Assembly: GCF_008124835.1 (NCBI RefSeq) | Contig: NZ_VNHW01000003.1 | Location: 124,001-188,000, forward strand | DNA: 64,000 nucleotides | Direction of reading: 5' to 3' | Source of the DNA: Blastococcus xanthinilyticus | Lineage (GTDB): Bacteria; Actinomycetota; Actinomycetes; Mycobacteriales; Geodermatophilaceae | In this document: positions 34,129 to 42,503 of the stretch, one piece after another | Layout: every line of letters starts with the position of its first letter | How positions within the stretch are numbered: the stretch's first letter is position 1 | Translations under genes and position numbers: made by a program | Notes under the pieces: model-generated | Databases searched by the model: none | Told to the model about the DNA's origin: nothing | What the model saw: the letters and a program-made list of their open reading frames with translations, nothing else

Positions 34129-36572
34129 ACCGGGCTCCTGGTGTCGTCGGCGGGCGACGCGGTGGTCGGCGTGGGTGTCGGCGTGGGTGTCGGCGTGGTC
34201 GGTGGGGCGGCGGTGGTCTCGACGGCCGGTCCCGGCCGCGGGGCGGGGACGCCGGCCGGGACCCGGACCGCCTGGCCGGGGCGCCGCCGGCCGGGCAGCC
34301 ACCAGTTCCAGGCGCCCATGAGGCGCATGCTGGCCGGCACCACCAGCAGCCGGATGACGGTCGCGTCCAGGGCGATCGCCACCGCGAGGCCCAGGCCCAG
34401 CTGCTGCAGGGGCAGTATCGACGTGAAGGCGAAGGCGCCGAAGACCGCGACCATGAGGACGGCGGCACCGGAGATCAGCGGTCCGGTGCGCGCGACGCCG
34501 CGCGCCACGCTCGCCGTGCCGTCCCCGGTGGCCAGCCACTCCTCCCGCACCCGGCTGAGCAGGAAGATCTCGTAGTCGGTGCTCAGGCTGAACAGCAGCG
34601 CCAGCAGCAGCACCGGGACGATGTTCTGCAGGTGCGTCGACGGCTCGACACCGAGCAGGCCGGCCCCGACGCCGTCCTGGAACACCAGCACGAGCAGCCC
34701 GAACGCGGCCGCGGCCGACAGCAGGTTGACCGCGATCGCCTTGACCGGCAGGAGCAGCGACCGGAAGGCCAGCAGCAGGACCACGAAGATCACGCCGAGC
34801 ATGAGCGCGACCGCCCAGGGCAGCCGGTCGGTGATCGCCTGGTTGCTGTCGACGCCCTCGGCGGTCTCGCCGCCGACGACCGCCGCGGCCGCCGTCCCCT
34901 CGACGGCCTGCGCGGCCGCGGCCCGGACCTCGCCGACCAGCTCGCGGGTCGGGGCACTGGCGGCCGGGTCGGCGGGGACGACGTCGAGCACCAGCCGCCG
35001 CCCGTCGGCGGAGACGAAGTGGTCGACGGTCGCCCGCGCGTCCGCCGGCAGCGCGCCGCGCACCGCGGGGTCGAGGGCGGCGAGCGGGTCGCCGGAGCCG
35101 GCCTGGCCGAGCACCCCGAGGGCCGAGTCGACGCGGAGGGTGCCGTCGAGGTCCGCGAGCCGCTGTTGCAGCCGGGTCAGCTCGTCGCCGAGGTCGGTCG
35201 CGGCCAGCGGCTCCGGGCTCTGGACGACCACGGACACCGGGGAGGCGGCGCCGGCGCCGAACTGCTCCTGCAGCAGGTCGTAACCCTGGCGCACCGGCGA
35301 GCTCTCGGGCACGATCCGCGCGTCGGCGGTGAAGACCTGCAGGTGCAGCGCCGGCCACGCCACGGCGGCCAGGACCGCGACGCTGGCCAGCAGCACCGTC
35401 CACGGCCGCCGCATGATGCGGAGGGTGAAGGACTCCCAGGCCGAGCCCTGCGCCGCGGACCGGCGGCGGGGGAGCGGTACCCGCAGCGCGTCGATCCGCC
35501 GGCCCAGCAGCAGCAGGATGGCGGGCAGCACCAGCACGCTGGTCAGGGCGGCCATGGCGACGACGACCATGGCCCCGAGCGCGATGGAGTGGACGACGCC
35601 CAGCGGCACCACGAACAGCGTCGACATCGCGAGGACGATGACCAGCGCCGAGGAGAGCACCGTCTCACCGGAGGTGCGCAGGGTCGTGGCCACCGCCCGC
35701 ACCGGTGTCGCGCCGCCGTGCAGCTCGGCGGTGTAGCGGCTGATCACGAACAGCGCGTAGTCCACCCCGACGCCCAGCCCCAGCATCGTCACCGCGCTCT
35801 GCACGAACACGGACAGCTCGAGCCAGTTCGTGACCACCGTGAGGATCCCGAAGGCCAGGACGATCCCGGTGACGGCGACGACCAGGGAGACCACCGACGC
35901 CACGACGCTGCGGTACAGCAGCAGCAGGATGAGCAGGATCAGCGGCAGGGTGACCAGCTCGGCCCGGGTGAGCCCCTGCTCGCTGAGCTCGGTGACCTCT
36001 CCCCAGAACGAGGCCGAGCCGACCAGCGACACCTGCAGGCCCTCGTCGGCCCAGCGCTCGGTGAGCTCCTGCTGCACCTCGGGCAGCAGCTGCCGGGCGC
36101 GGCCGTCGTCCAGGTCCAGCGAGACGAGGGTCAGCACGGTGCTCCGGTCCTCGCCGACGAAGGCCTCCCGGGCCGGATTCCCCAGCGTCGTCCAGCCGTA
36201 GGCGCCGCTGACCTCGAGCTCGCCGCGGCCGGTGACGTCGGCGGTCACGTCGCGCACGCGCTCGGCGAACTCGGCGTCGTCGGCGGTGAACCGGGTGTCC
36301 TGCACCAGCACGGTGACCGCGGCGGCGCCACGTGCGAGGAACCCCTCCCGCACCTCCTCGACCGCCTGGTGCGACTGCGAGCCCTCGACGTACCAGCCGC
36401 CGCCGGTGAGCAGGCCGGGCAGCGGCCGGCCGATCACCGCGAAGGCGGCCAGCAGCACGACCCAGGCCGCCAGTACCCACCAGCGGCGCCGGTGGAGCAG
36501 GCCGGCGACCCGCTCGGTCGACGAGCCACCCGAGGCGTGGCGGCCCCCGGGCGGCCTGGTCGGGAGCGTCAC
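34125..36572 (-). CDS. MMPL/RND-family transporter
   Basis: GTG 36572 overlaps the GMC gene stop (GTGA) and gives 815 residues. The layout is that of MMPL lipid exporters: one helix near residue 32 (WWVLAAWVVLLAAF), a soluble periplasmic domain, helices 2-6 with GVGVDYALFVISRY, then the same again: a helix near residue 385, a second soluble domain, and a helix bundle with FSLSTDYEIFLLSRVREEW. The DY dyads of the proton relay are kept in both halves. Such proteins export lipids and other hydrophobic molecules. Its place between an oxidoreductase and hydrolytic enzymes suggests export of their product. Confidence 0.92.
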   Translation of the reverse strand: MTLPTRPPGGRHASGGSSTERVAGLLHRRRWWVLAAWVVLLAAFAVIGRPLPGLLTGGGWYVEGSQSHQAVEEVREGFLARGAAAVTVLVQDTRFTADDAEFAERVRDVTADVTGRGELEVSGAYGWTTLGNPAREAFVGEDRSTVLTLVSLDLDDGRARQLLPEVQQELTERWADEGLQVSLVGSASFWGEVTELSEQGLTRAELVTLPLILLILLLLYRSVVASVVSLVVAVTGIVLAFGILTVVTNWLELSVFVQSAVTMLGLGVGVDYALFVISRYTAELHGGATPVRAVATTLRTSGETVLSSALVIVLAMSTLFVVPLGVVHSIALGAMVVVAMAALTSVLVLPAILLLLGRRIDALRVPLPRRRSAAQGSAWESFTLRIMRRPWTVLLASVAVLAAVAWPALHLQVFTADARIVPESSPVRQGYDLLQEQFGAGAASPVSVVVQSPEPLAATDLGDELTRLQQRLADLDGTLRVDSALGVLGQAGSGDPLAALDPAVRGALPADARATVDHFVSADGRRLVLDVVPADPAASAPTRELVGEVRAAAAQAVEGTAAAAVVGGETAEGVDSNQAITDRLPWAVALMLGVIFVVLLLAFRSLLLPVKAIAVNLLSAAAAFGLLVLVFQDGVGAGLLGVEPSTHLQNIVPVLLLALLFSLSTDYEIFLLSRVREEWLATGDGTASVARGVARTGPLISGAAVLMVAVFGAFAFTSILPLQQLGLGLAVAIALDATVIRLLVVPASMRLMGAWNWWLPGRRRPGQAVRVPAGVPAPRPGPAVETTAAPPTTPTPTPTPTPTTASPADDTRSPV

Positions 36573-38998
36573 GCCCCGCTCCCGGAGGTGTCGAGCACGC
36601 GCGGCCCGTAGATGGTCCACAGCTCGCCGAGGAACACCGAGCCGAACGCCTGCAGGGCGCGCACCGCGTCACCGGGCTCGGGGCCGGTGGCGCGCAGGGT
36701 GGTCAACTGCTCCAGGAAGTCGGGCAGGTGGATGGTGATGATCCCGCTGCCGAGCAGGGCAGCGCCCTCGTCGGACTCGGCGTGCCCGGCGTACAGGCGG
36801 ACGAAGAGGGTGGAGGTGTCCCGCCAGACGTCCCAGCCGGGGTCGTCGTGCACGTCCTTGACGCCGGAGAGGGTCACCGGGTTGCCGGCTCCGTCGCGCA
36901 GGAGGAGCCGGTAGAGCATCCGCGCCCGCCGGGTGTCCCCGAGGTCGGCCGGCGTGTGCACGAAGAGGTTGAAGATCCCCCGCTCGACCGGCAGCCGCCC
37001 GCCGAGGGCGTCGCAGTCGACGTGGCCGACCGCGGTGCCGGCCCGGTCGGGGTCGGTGAGGAACCGGGTGACGTCCTCGATGGTGATCGTCAGCCGGAAG
37101 GACAGGGCGGTGCCCTCGGCGCGGCCCCGGTCGTACCCGCGCTGGGAGTCGTCCTCGCCGAGGGCGACGAAGCCCTTCATCTCCTCGGTGAACCACAGGC
37201 GGGGCGCGCGTTCCGGGGCCGGTGCCGGCCGGGGGATCGCCGGGGCGGCCGGCCGGTGCCCGTCCTGCGGTGCGGTGGAGCGGACCACGGTGCCGCGCCG
37301 CGCGTGCTGGTCGAGCAGGTGGTCGGCCAGCCGGTCGGCGAAGGCCGCGATGGTCAGCGAGGGGTTGGCGCCCACCGGCCCCGGCATCGCCGCGCCGTCG
37401 GCGACGTACATGCCCGGGTGGCCGAAGACCTCGCCGTAGGAGTCGACGACGCCCTCCCGCGGGTGCCGCCCCATGGGCGCGCCGCCGAGCGGGTGGACCG
37501 TGATGACCCGCCGGCGCAGGTGCCAGATCGGGTTGTCCCGGAACCCGGCGCCGAGCTCGCCCGCGAGGTCCCGCATGACCCCGCGGACGCCCTCGAAGTA
37601 GGCGGTCGACGTCGCGCTGGTCCAGTCGACCTGCAGGTGGCCCCGGCGCAGCGAGAGCACGCCGTCCGGGACGTCCCGGCCCATGCCGAGCAGCGGCAGC
37701 GACCCGGCGGAGAACGCGGCGTCGCCGAGCAGCGCCTGCAGCTCGGACCCGAGGCCGGAGCGCGGGGAGCCGCTGAGCCGGGCCCAGATCCGGCCGGCCG
37801 CGAACCGCGCCATGCGGGCCGCCGCGGCGGGGGCGCCCGCCGCCTCGACCATCCACTCGGCGAAGGCGGGGTAGCCGGCGTCCTCCACGTAGGAGCCGCG
37901 GCCGGCCGCGCCGTCGGTCTCGTCGGGGACCCGGATCCGGCTGGTGATGACCGGTCCGCGGCTGCCCTCGATCCGGCGGGGGGTGCCGTCGGCGTGCGTG
38001 GCGCCCAGCACGAAACCGAGCAGGTCGCCGTTGCCGCTGAAGCGGGTGCCCAGAGCCCGCGACAGCGCCGGGAACGCGGCCCGGTTGCGGAGCAGGAGGA
38101 ACGGCGTGCCGAGAGCGCCCGCCGCGAGCACGAGCCGGTCCGCGGTCAGCTCGGTCACCGGCAACCGGGCGGTCCGGGTGCGGTGTCCCTCGGCCTCGGG
38201 GGCGTGGGTGACGTAGGAGATCCGGTAGCCGCCGCCGGACGGCGCGATGCGGCGGACCTCGCTGCGGGTGCGGAGCACCGCACCGGCGTGGGCGGCGGCG
38301 GACAGGTACGTGTGGTCGAGGGTGTTCTTGCTGCCGTAGTTGCAGCCGATGTCGCACTCCCCGCACAGCCGGCAGGTGGTGCGCAGCCGGCCGTGCAGGT
38401 TCGGGTACTCGTACGGCGCGATCGCCTCCCCGGGAACGGGCGGACCGCCGTTCCCGGCGAAGCTCACGGCGAGGTTCGGCAGGTCCCAGTCCAGGCCGAG
38501 CCGCCGCGCGGCGTCCCGCATCGCGACGGTCTTCGGCGTCGACGCGTAGGGCTCGGACCCCACCGGGTACGGCCGCGCCCGCAGCATCCGCTCCACGGCG
38601 TCGTAGTGCGGGTCGAGGTCGGCGCGGCTGATCGGCCAGTGCTCGTAGCCGCCGCCGGGCAGCGGGCTCTCCTCGACGAACCAGCGTTCGTCCTTGCGGA
38701 TGAGGACGTTGGCGTAGATCAACGACCCGCCGCCCAGGCCGCTGGAGACCACCGCCTCCAGCCCCCGGAACGACCACACGTCGAACAGGCCCTGCAAGCC
38801 CTCGCTGGGGTCCCAGAGGTTGCGCTGCATCTCCAGCGGGCTGCGCGCGAAGGAGCCGGGAGGGTAGGTCTTCCCGCGCTCCAGCACGCAGACGCGGAGC
38901 CCGGCGGAGGCCAGCCGGTAGGCGGTCACCGATCCACCGAACCCGCTGCCGACGATCACGGCGTCGAAGTGCTCGGGCGGCTCGTGGGTTGCAGTCAC
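36569..38998 (-). CDS. GMC-family oxidoreductase, cholesterol-oxidase-like
   Basis: GTG 38998 (site GGAGA upstream) opens an 809-residue protein. FAD-binding signature: FDAVIVGSGFGGSVTAYRL at residues 10-30. Then GLEAVVSSGLGGGSLIYANV (GMC signature 1), a cysteine cluster CRLCGECDIGCNYGSKNT near residue 205, and TVHPLGGAPMG with GMYVADGAAMPGPVGANPS at the catalytic end. The cysteine cluster is typical of long GMC proteins related to bacterial cholesterol oxidase. The last 250 residues (from about 560) form an additional soluble domain that I do not recognise. It is the first gene of a five-gene operon starting at a sigma-70-like promoter. No signal peptide. A sterol-like or long-chain alcohol substrate is inferred. 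Confidence 0.88.
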   Translation of the reverse strand: MTATHEPPEHFDAVIVGSGFGGSVTAYRLASAGLRVCVLERGKTYPPGSFARSPLEMQRNLWDPSEGLQGLFDVWSFRGLEAVVSSGLGGGSLIYANVLIRKDERWFVEESPLPGGGYEHWPISRADLDPHYDAVERMLRARPYPVGSEPYASTPKTVAMRDAARRLGLDWDLPNLAVSFAGNGGPPVPGEAIAPYEYPNLHGRLRTTCRLCGECDIGCNYGSKNTLDHTYLSAAAHAGAVLRTRSEVRRIAPSGGGYRISYVTHAPEAEGHRTRTARLPVTELTADRLVLAAGALGTPFLLLRNRAAFPALSRALGTRFSGNGDLLGFVLGATHADGTPRRIEGSRGPVITSRIRVPDETDGAAGRGSYVEDAGYPAFAEWMVEAAGAPAAAARMARFAAGRIWARLSGSPRSGLGSELQALLGDAAFSAGSLPLLGMGRDVPDGVLSLRRGHLQVDWTSATSTAYFEGVRGVMRDLAGELGAGFRDNPIWHLRRRVITVHPLGGAPMGRHPREGVVDSYGEVFGHPGMYVADGAAMPGPVGANPSLTIAAFADRLADHLLDQHARRGTVVRSTAPQDGHRPAAPAIPRPAPAPERAPRLWFTEEMKGFVALGEDDSQRGYDRGRAEGTALSFRLTITIEDVTRFLTDPDRAGTAVGHVDCDALGGRLPVERGIFNLFVHTPADLGDTRRARMLYRLLLRDGAGNPVTLSGVKDVHDDPGWDVWRDTSTLFVRLYAGHAESDEGAALLGSGIITIHLPDFLEQLTTLRATGPEPGDAVRALQAFGSVFLGELWTIYGPRVLDTSGSGA

Positions 38999-39038
38999 GA
39001 CGCATCTCCGCTCTCGTCGGCACCCCGGTGCGGGAAGC

Positions 39039-39067
39039 TGTATAGCGCTGTGATAAAGGCGGGCCAA
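39039..39067 (-). promoter_or_regulatory. Promoter of the GMC-MMPL operon
   Basis: Read on the minus strand, TTGGCC (39067-39062) and TATACA (39044-39039) are separated by exactly 17 bases, resembling a sigma-70 -35/-10 pair. Transcription would start near 39032, leaving a leader of about 34 bases with GGAGA before GTG 38998. The stretch is the most AT-rich in the neighbourhood. Confidence 0.5.
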
Positions 39068-39236
39068 CGGGGTATGACGGGCCGAATCCGGCCGGAGTCG
39101 TGCCGTTACTCCTCGCGGTCGACCGGTCGCGTTCAGGCGCCGGATGGACGGCGCCGGGGAGGTCGGGCCCCCGCCCAGGGCCCGGCGCGGGTCATGCAGC
39201 GGGCGCCGTCGCGTCGCCGCTGGCAGGGTGGGCGGC

Positions 39237-40160
39237 ATGGCTTCCTCCTCTCCCGTCGTCGTGGTGACCGGTGCGAACGGACTGGTCGGCACCGCGGTGT
39301 GCCGGGCGCTCGTCGAGCGGTCGGCGCAGGTCCGCGCCGTCGTCCGCCGAGCCGGCAGCGCGCCGGCGCTCGACGGGGTCACCGAGCACGTCGGCGACTT
39401 CGCCGACGAGGCGTTCGCCCGCGAGGTGACCCGGGGCGCCGACGCGGCCGTCACGACGGTCCACCCGATGGGCTCGCCCCGGGAGGTGCAGCACCGGGTG
39501 GGCGCCGAGGGCACCCCGGTGCTCGCCCGGGCCGCCCGGGACGCGGGGGTGGCCCGGCTGGTGCACGTGTCCACCGCCGGGGTGTACGACCGGTCGGCCG
39601 GCCTGGGAGACGTCGCCGAGGACGGCGCGCTCCTGCCCGACGGCAGCGGCGCCTACCCCGACACCAAGAACGCCGCCGACCTGGCGCTGGCGCAGGTGGA
39701 CGGGCTCACGACGGTGCTGGTCCGCCCGCCGGCGATCCTGGGCGCCGGCGAGACGTCGGTCTGGAACACGCTGCGCCCGCAGGCTGTCCGGGACGGCGAT
39801 CGCCGAGCGAACCCGGCGCAGACCTGGGCCTGGGTGCACGTCGACGACCTGGCGGCCTTTCTCGCGGACGTCGCGACGGGCGCCGTCGCGACCGCCGAGG
39901 ACCCGGAGCGGGGCCCGGTCGCCGGGAGCACGACCCCGGTGATCGTGGCGGGGGAGCCGGCGACGTGGCGGGACTACCTGGGCACGGTGGCCGATGCGGT
40001 CGGCGTCGCCCCGGAGTGGACCGACGAGCCGGTGTGGACCGGCCAGCTGAGGGCCGACCGCGCCCGCGGGTGGGGCTGGGCGCCGCGGGTGGGCCTGGCG
40101 CAGGCCATGGACGAGCTGCGGCAGGGCCTGACGACGCCGGCGCCCGCAGACGCGTCCTGA
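39237..40160 (+). CDS. NAD(P)-dependent epimerase/dehydratase family protein
   Basis: ATG 39237 gives 307 residues. The Rossmann motif VTGANGLVGTAVCRAL is at the N-terminus and the catalytic Tyr-Lys in GAYPDTKNAADLAL near residue 140; HVSTAGVYD supplies the Ser/Thr. It is an extended SDR, acting on a sugar nucleotide or on a keto/hydroxy compound; the sequence does not tell which. Bases 39651-39900 of this gene are duplicated at 43326-43575. It is divergent from the GMC operon with a 238-base spacer holding that operon's promoter. The gene itself appears intact. Confidence 0.85.
   Translation: MASSSPVVVVTGANGLVGTAVCRALVERSAQVRAVVRRAGSAPALDGVTEHVGDFADEAFAREVTRGADAAVTTVHPMGSPREVQHRVGAEGTPVLARAARDAGVARLVHVSTAGVYDRSAGLGDVAEDGALLPDGSGAYPDTKNAADLALAQVDGLTTVLVRPPAILGAGETSVWNTLRPQAVRDGDRRANPAQTWAWVHVDDLAAFLADVATGAVATAEDPERGPVAGSTTPVIVAGEPATWRDYLGTVADAVGVAPEWTDEPVWTGQLRADRARGWGWAPRVGLAQAMDELRQGLTTPAPADAS
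39651..39900 (+). repeat. 250-bp direct repeat, copy A (inside intact epimerase gene)
   Basis: These bases match 43326-43575 without gaps, with about 16 mismatches by my reading (about 94 percent identity). The copies are in the same orientation and offset by 3675 bases. Copy A is codons 139-221 of the intact gene. Confidence 0.9.
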
Positions 40161-40174
40161 CCCCTCGACGGGGC

Positions 40175-40824
40175 ATGCGGCGACGCCGTCTCCCCGTCCG
40201 CGCGGCTGACGCGGTGCTGCCGGTGGTGTTCTTGCTCGCGGTGTTCGATGGGCTGCTCCCGCCCTTGCCGAGCGAGTCGGTGGTGATCGCGGTGGCGGCG
40301 TTCAGCTCGGCGGGCAACGGCCCGCAGCTGGGGCTGCTGGTCCCTACCGCTGCGCTGGGGGCGCTCCTCGGGACAAGCTCAGCTACGCGCTGGGCCGACG
40401 CGCCGGTCTCCGCCGGTTGGTCGAGGGCCGGGGTGGCCGGCTGCGGCAAGCGCTGGAGTGGGCCGCCGGCGGACTGGCCCGGCGTGGCGCGGTCATCGTT
40501 CTCGTGGCGCGATACATCCCCGTCGGCAGGGTCGCGGTCAACCTGACAGCCGGAGCCACCGGCTTCCGCGGCGCCGGTTCGTCGCGCTGACGGCTCTCGG
40601 GGCGTCGTCATGGGGGGCCTACTCGGTGGCGGTGGGCGCACTCGGTGGGGCACTGGGTGGAGGATCAGCCACTGCTGAAAGCGCTGGCGGGGATCGCCTT
40701 CGCCGTGGTGCTGGGCCTGGTGGTCGACCGCCTCGTGCGCCGTACGGAGCCGGCCGCCAGGTGCCGTCGCGGGTCGAGCGCGGCCGGAGCGGATCGGGCC
40801 CACCCGGCATCCGGCCGGTGCTGA
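40175..40824 (+). pseudogene. DedA-family membrane protein pseudogene with three frameshifts
   Basis: Translation from ATG 40175 gives VLPVVFLLAVFDGLLPPLPSE, a DedA/SNARE-associated N-terminus, until about 40370. A missing base there moves homology to another frame: DKLSYALGRRAGLRRLVEG and VARYIPVGRVAVNLTAGATG, the DedA signature. A second shift near 40565 leads to RRRFVALTALGASSWGAYSV, and a third near 40660 to VEDQPLLKALAGIAFAVVLG, ending at TGA 40822-40824. Intact relatives are polytopic undecaprenyl- or phospholipid-flipping proteins. Three independent shifts make sequencing error unlikely, so I regard it as decayed. The five-prime end lies 14 bases after the epimerase gene. Confidence 0.75.
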
Positions 40825-40873
40825 GCCGGCGGTCGACGCCCCGGGGGGCGACGACGACGTGAACCCGGCGGCG

Positions 40874-41584
40874 TCACGGTGCAGGCGGTGGGTCCCGCCG
40901 ACGGCGAGGTCGTGAGCTTCCACCCTGCTCCGGCGCGGCCGCGGATGGGGTCGCAGCGGCCTGGATGCCGAGACGGCGCTGGAGGATCGTGGCGCCGGGG
41001 CCGTCGAGGTCGCGAGCCGCTGCGGGACGGCCGGCCATGGTCATGAGGATCGCTTCGGCCGTACCGCGGGCCTCAGGGCCCCGGCCTCGGGACCAGTCGA
41101 GGTCGGTGGCGACGAGGCGCACGCCTCGGGCCGTCCAGAACCCTCGCAGCGGAGGCGCGGTCACCGCGAACGGCAGGGCGTGGAGCAGGCGTTCAGCAGG
41201 GATCGTCCGCGGCATGCCGAGGGGGCGTCGGATGTCCTGGTGGTGGATGAGCGCGTCGACCAGACCGACGCCGCCGCCTCGACCGCCGGTGACTCCTCGC
41301 GGCTCGGAGTGGTCGCGCAGGAACCGCAGCAGCTCCTGCGGAGTGCGCTCGTTGTACTCGAGGACGGCGACGTCGTTGAGTCGGTGCGGGGCGAAACGTG
41401 CTCGTGCCAGCCGTTTGACGAGGTCGTTCAGGCCGTGCTCCTCGTAGCTGACGACGTGGGCGACGACGTCGCGGACCCGCCAGCCCGCACAGAGCGTGGG
41501 AGCGTCCCACTGCTGCGGCTGGAGCGTGTCGAGGAAGTCCGCCAGGTCCACTCGCTCCCCCCGGGCCATCGCCATCGCGTTCAT
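40874..41584 (-). CDS. Maleylpyruvate isomerase-like, mycothiol-dependent (DinB-fold) protein
   Basis: ATG 41584 overlaps the stop of the preceding gene (ATGA) and gives 236 residues. The N-terminal APTLCAGWRVRDVVAHVVSY is the typical actinomycete motif of the MDMPI_N four-helix domain, with the His that helps bind metal; further His residues are in LVDALIHHQDIRRPLG. These proteins use mycothiol and a metal for isomerase or transferase reactions; most have no known substrate. The C-terminus is low-complexity and arginine-rich. It is the last gene of an arsR operon, so its level should follow the ArsR effector. Confidence 0.75.
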   Translation of the reverse strand: MNAMAMARGERVDLADFLDTLQPQQWDAPTLCAGWRVRDVVAHVVSYEEHGLNDLVKRLARARFAPHRLNDVAVLEYNERTPQELLRFLRDHSEPRGVTGGRGGGVGLVDALIHHQDIRRPLGMPRTIPAERLLHALPFAVTAPPLRGFWTARGVRLVATDLDWSRGRGPEARGTAEAILMTMAGRPAAARDLDGPGATILQRRLGIQAAATPSAAAPEQGGSSRPRRRRDPPPAP

Positions 41585-42096
41585 GCGCCGGCCACGCTCC
41601 CGGGCGCCACTTCGCGACTGCCCTCGGAGAAGAGTGCGGCATACCGGTCGAGGTAGAGCGGCCATCCGGCGTCGTCGGCGATGCCGTCGCTGACGGCCTG
41701 CCAGCCGGGACCGTGCCGGTCGAGGTTGCGGTGCTCGAGCTCCACCCGGGTGCGTCCAGGGGTCTCGGCGATCCATCGCACCTCGACCTCGCTGCTGTGA
41801 TCAGGGTCGGTATCGACCTGCCACTGCGGTCCGATGTCCCAACTGAACACGACGCGCTGCGGTGGCTCGTACGTCAGGATGCGGGCCCACCGGCACTCGC
41901 TGCCGTCCGCCCCGCGGTCGAAGATGTGGCCGCCGACTCGCGGTTCGAAGACGGTTTCGGTGATCGCCGACGCCAGCAGGTTGTGCTCGGGCGGCTTGAA
42001 GTCGCCGAACCTCTCGGTGAACACGGCGAAGGCCCGCTCGAGCGGTGCCTCCACGATGATCTGCAGGCGGACCACGGGGCTCGCTGCCTGGGTCAT
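41581..42096 (-). CDS. SRPBCC / AHSA1-family protein
   Basis: The 171-residue protein starts with an ATG that overlaps the arsR stop (ATGA). VRLQIIVEAPLERAFAVFTE begins the fold, then EPRVGGHIFDRGADGSECRW, RVVFSWDIGPQW and TRVELEHRNLDRHGPGW, the standard AHSA1 (Aha1-like) order. Pairs of ArsR and AHSA1 proteins are frequent in actinomycetes; the AHSA1 protein is thought to bind a hydrophobic ligand, but the role is unknown. It overlaps the downstream DinB-fold gene by four bases. Confidence 0.85.
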   Translation of the reverse strand: MTQAASPVVRLQIIVEAPLERAFAVFTERFGDFKPPEHNLLASAITETVFEPRVGGHIFDRGADGSECRWARILTYEPPQRVVFSWDIGPQWQVDTDPDHSSEVEVRWIAETPGRTRVELEHRNLDRHGPGWQAVSDGIADDAGWPLYLDRYAALFSEGSREVAPGSVAGA

Positions 42097-42413
42097 GGGA
42101 TCTCCTCTGCGTCGTCGACGGCGTCTGCGTAGTTGGCCAGGGCGCGGTTCCAGAACGTCTCGAGCTGATCGCGCAGCGCGGCCACGCCCGCGGGGTTCAG
42201 TCGGTAGATCCGGCGGGTCCCAGCCGTGCGCTCGGTCACCAGTCCGGCGTCCTTGAGCACCTTGAGGTGCTGCGAGACCGCCGGGCGGCTCACGGGCAGC
42301 TCGGCGGCCAGCTCGCCGACCGCACGGGGACGCTCGGCCAGGACCTTGACGATGGCGAGTCTGGTGGAGTCGCCGAGCGCCACCCAGCTGTCGTCCGCTT
42401 GGTTAGCTGCCAC
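42093..42413 (-). CDS. ArsR-family winged-helix transcriptional regulator
   Basis: The 106-residue protein has the ArsR fold: DSTRLAIVKVLAERPRAVGE and the recognition helix ELPVSRPAVSQHLKVLKDAG, then the wing ERTAGTRRIYRLNP. No cysteine-rich metal site is present, so it is of the SRPBCC-linked, non-metal group. It is the first gene of an operon with AHSA1 and DinB-fold proteins. A perfect palindrome lies three bases upstream of its start codon and is the likely target for autorepression. Confidence 0.9.
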   Translation of the reverse strand: MAANQADDSWVALGDSTRLAIVKVLAERPRAVGELAAELPVSRPAVSQHLKVLKDAGLVTERTAGTRRIYRLNPAGVAALRDQLETFWNRALANYADAVDDAEEIP

Positions 42414-42416
42414 GAA

Positions 42417-42436
42417 CGGTAAGCTTTGACTTACCG
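42417..42436. promoter_or_regulatory. Palindromic ArsR operator candidate
   Basis: CGGTAAG-N6-CTTACCG, seven-base perfect arms, lies three bases before the arsR ATG (42413). It is AT-richer than its surroundings. Such a position suggests a very short leader or leaderless transcript, with the operator over the promoter. Confidence 0.6.
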
Positions 42437-42503
42437 ACGAGCCCTGTCAAGGGCTGCCGCTACGACCGACCGCCATGTCCATGTCCCGGGGCGTTGGTGG
42501 TCC

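Noticed and set aside
36728-40546. Plus-strand open frame of more than 1200 codons across the GMC gene
   Set aside because: A shadow of the minus-strand GMC gene; only its last part (from 40175) has meaning, as the start of the DedA pseudogene.
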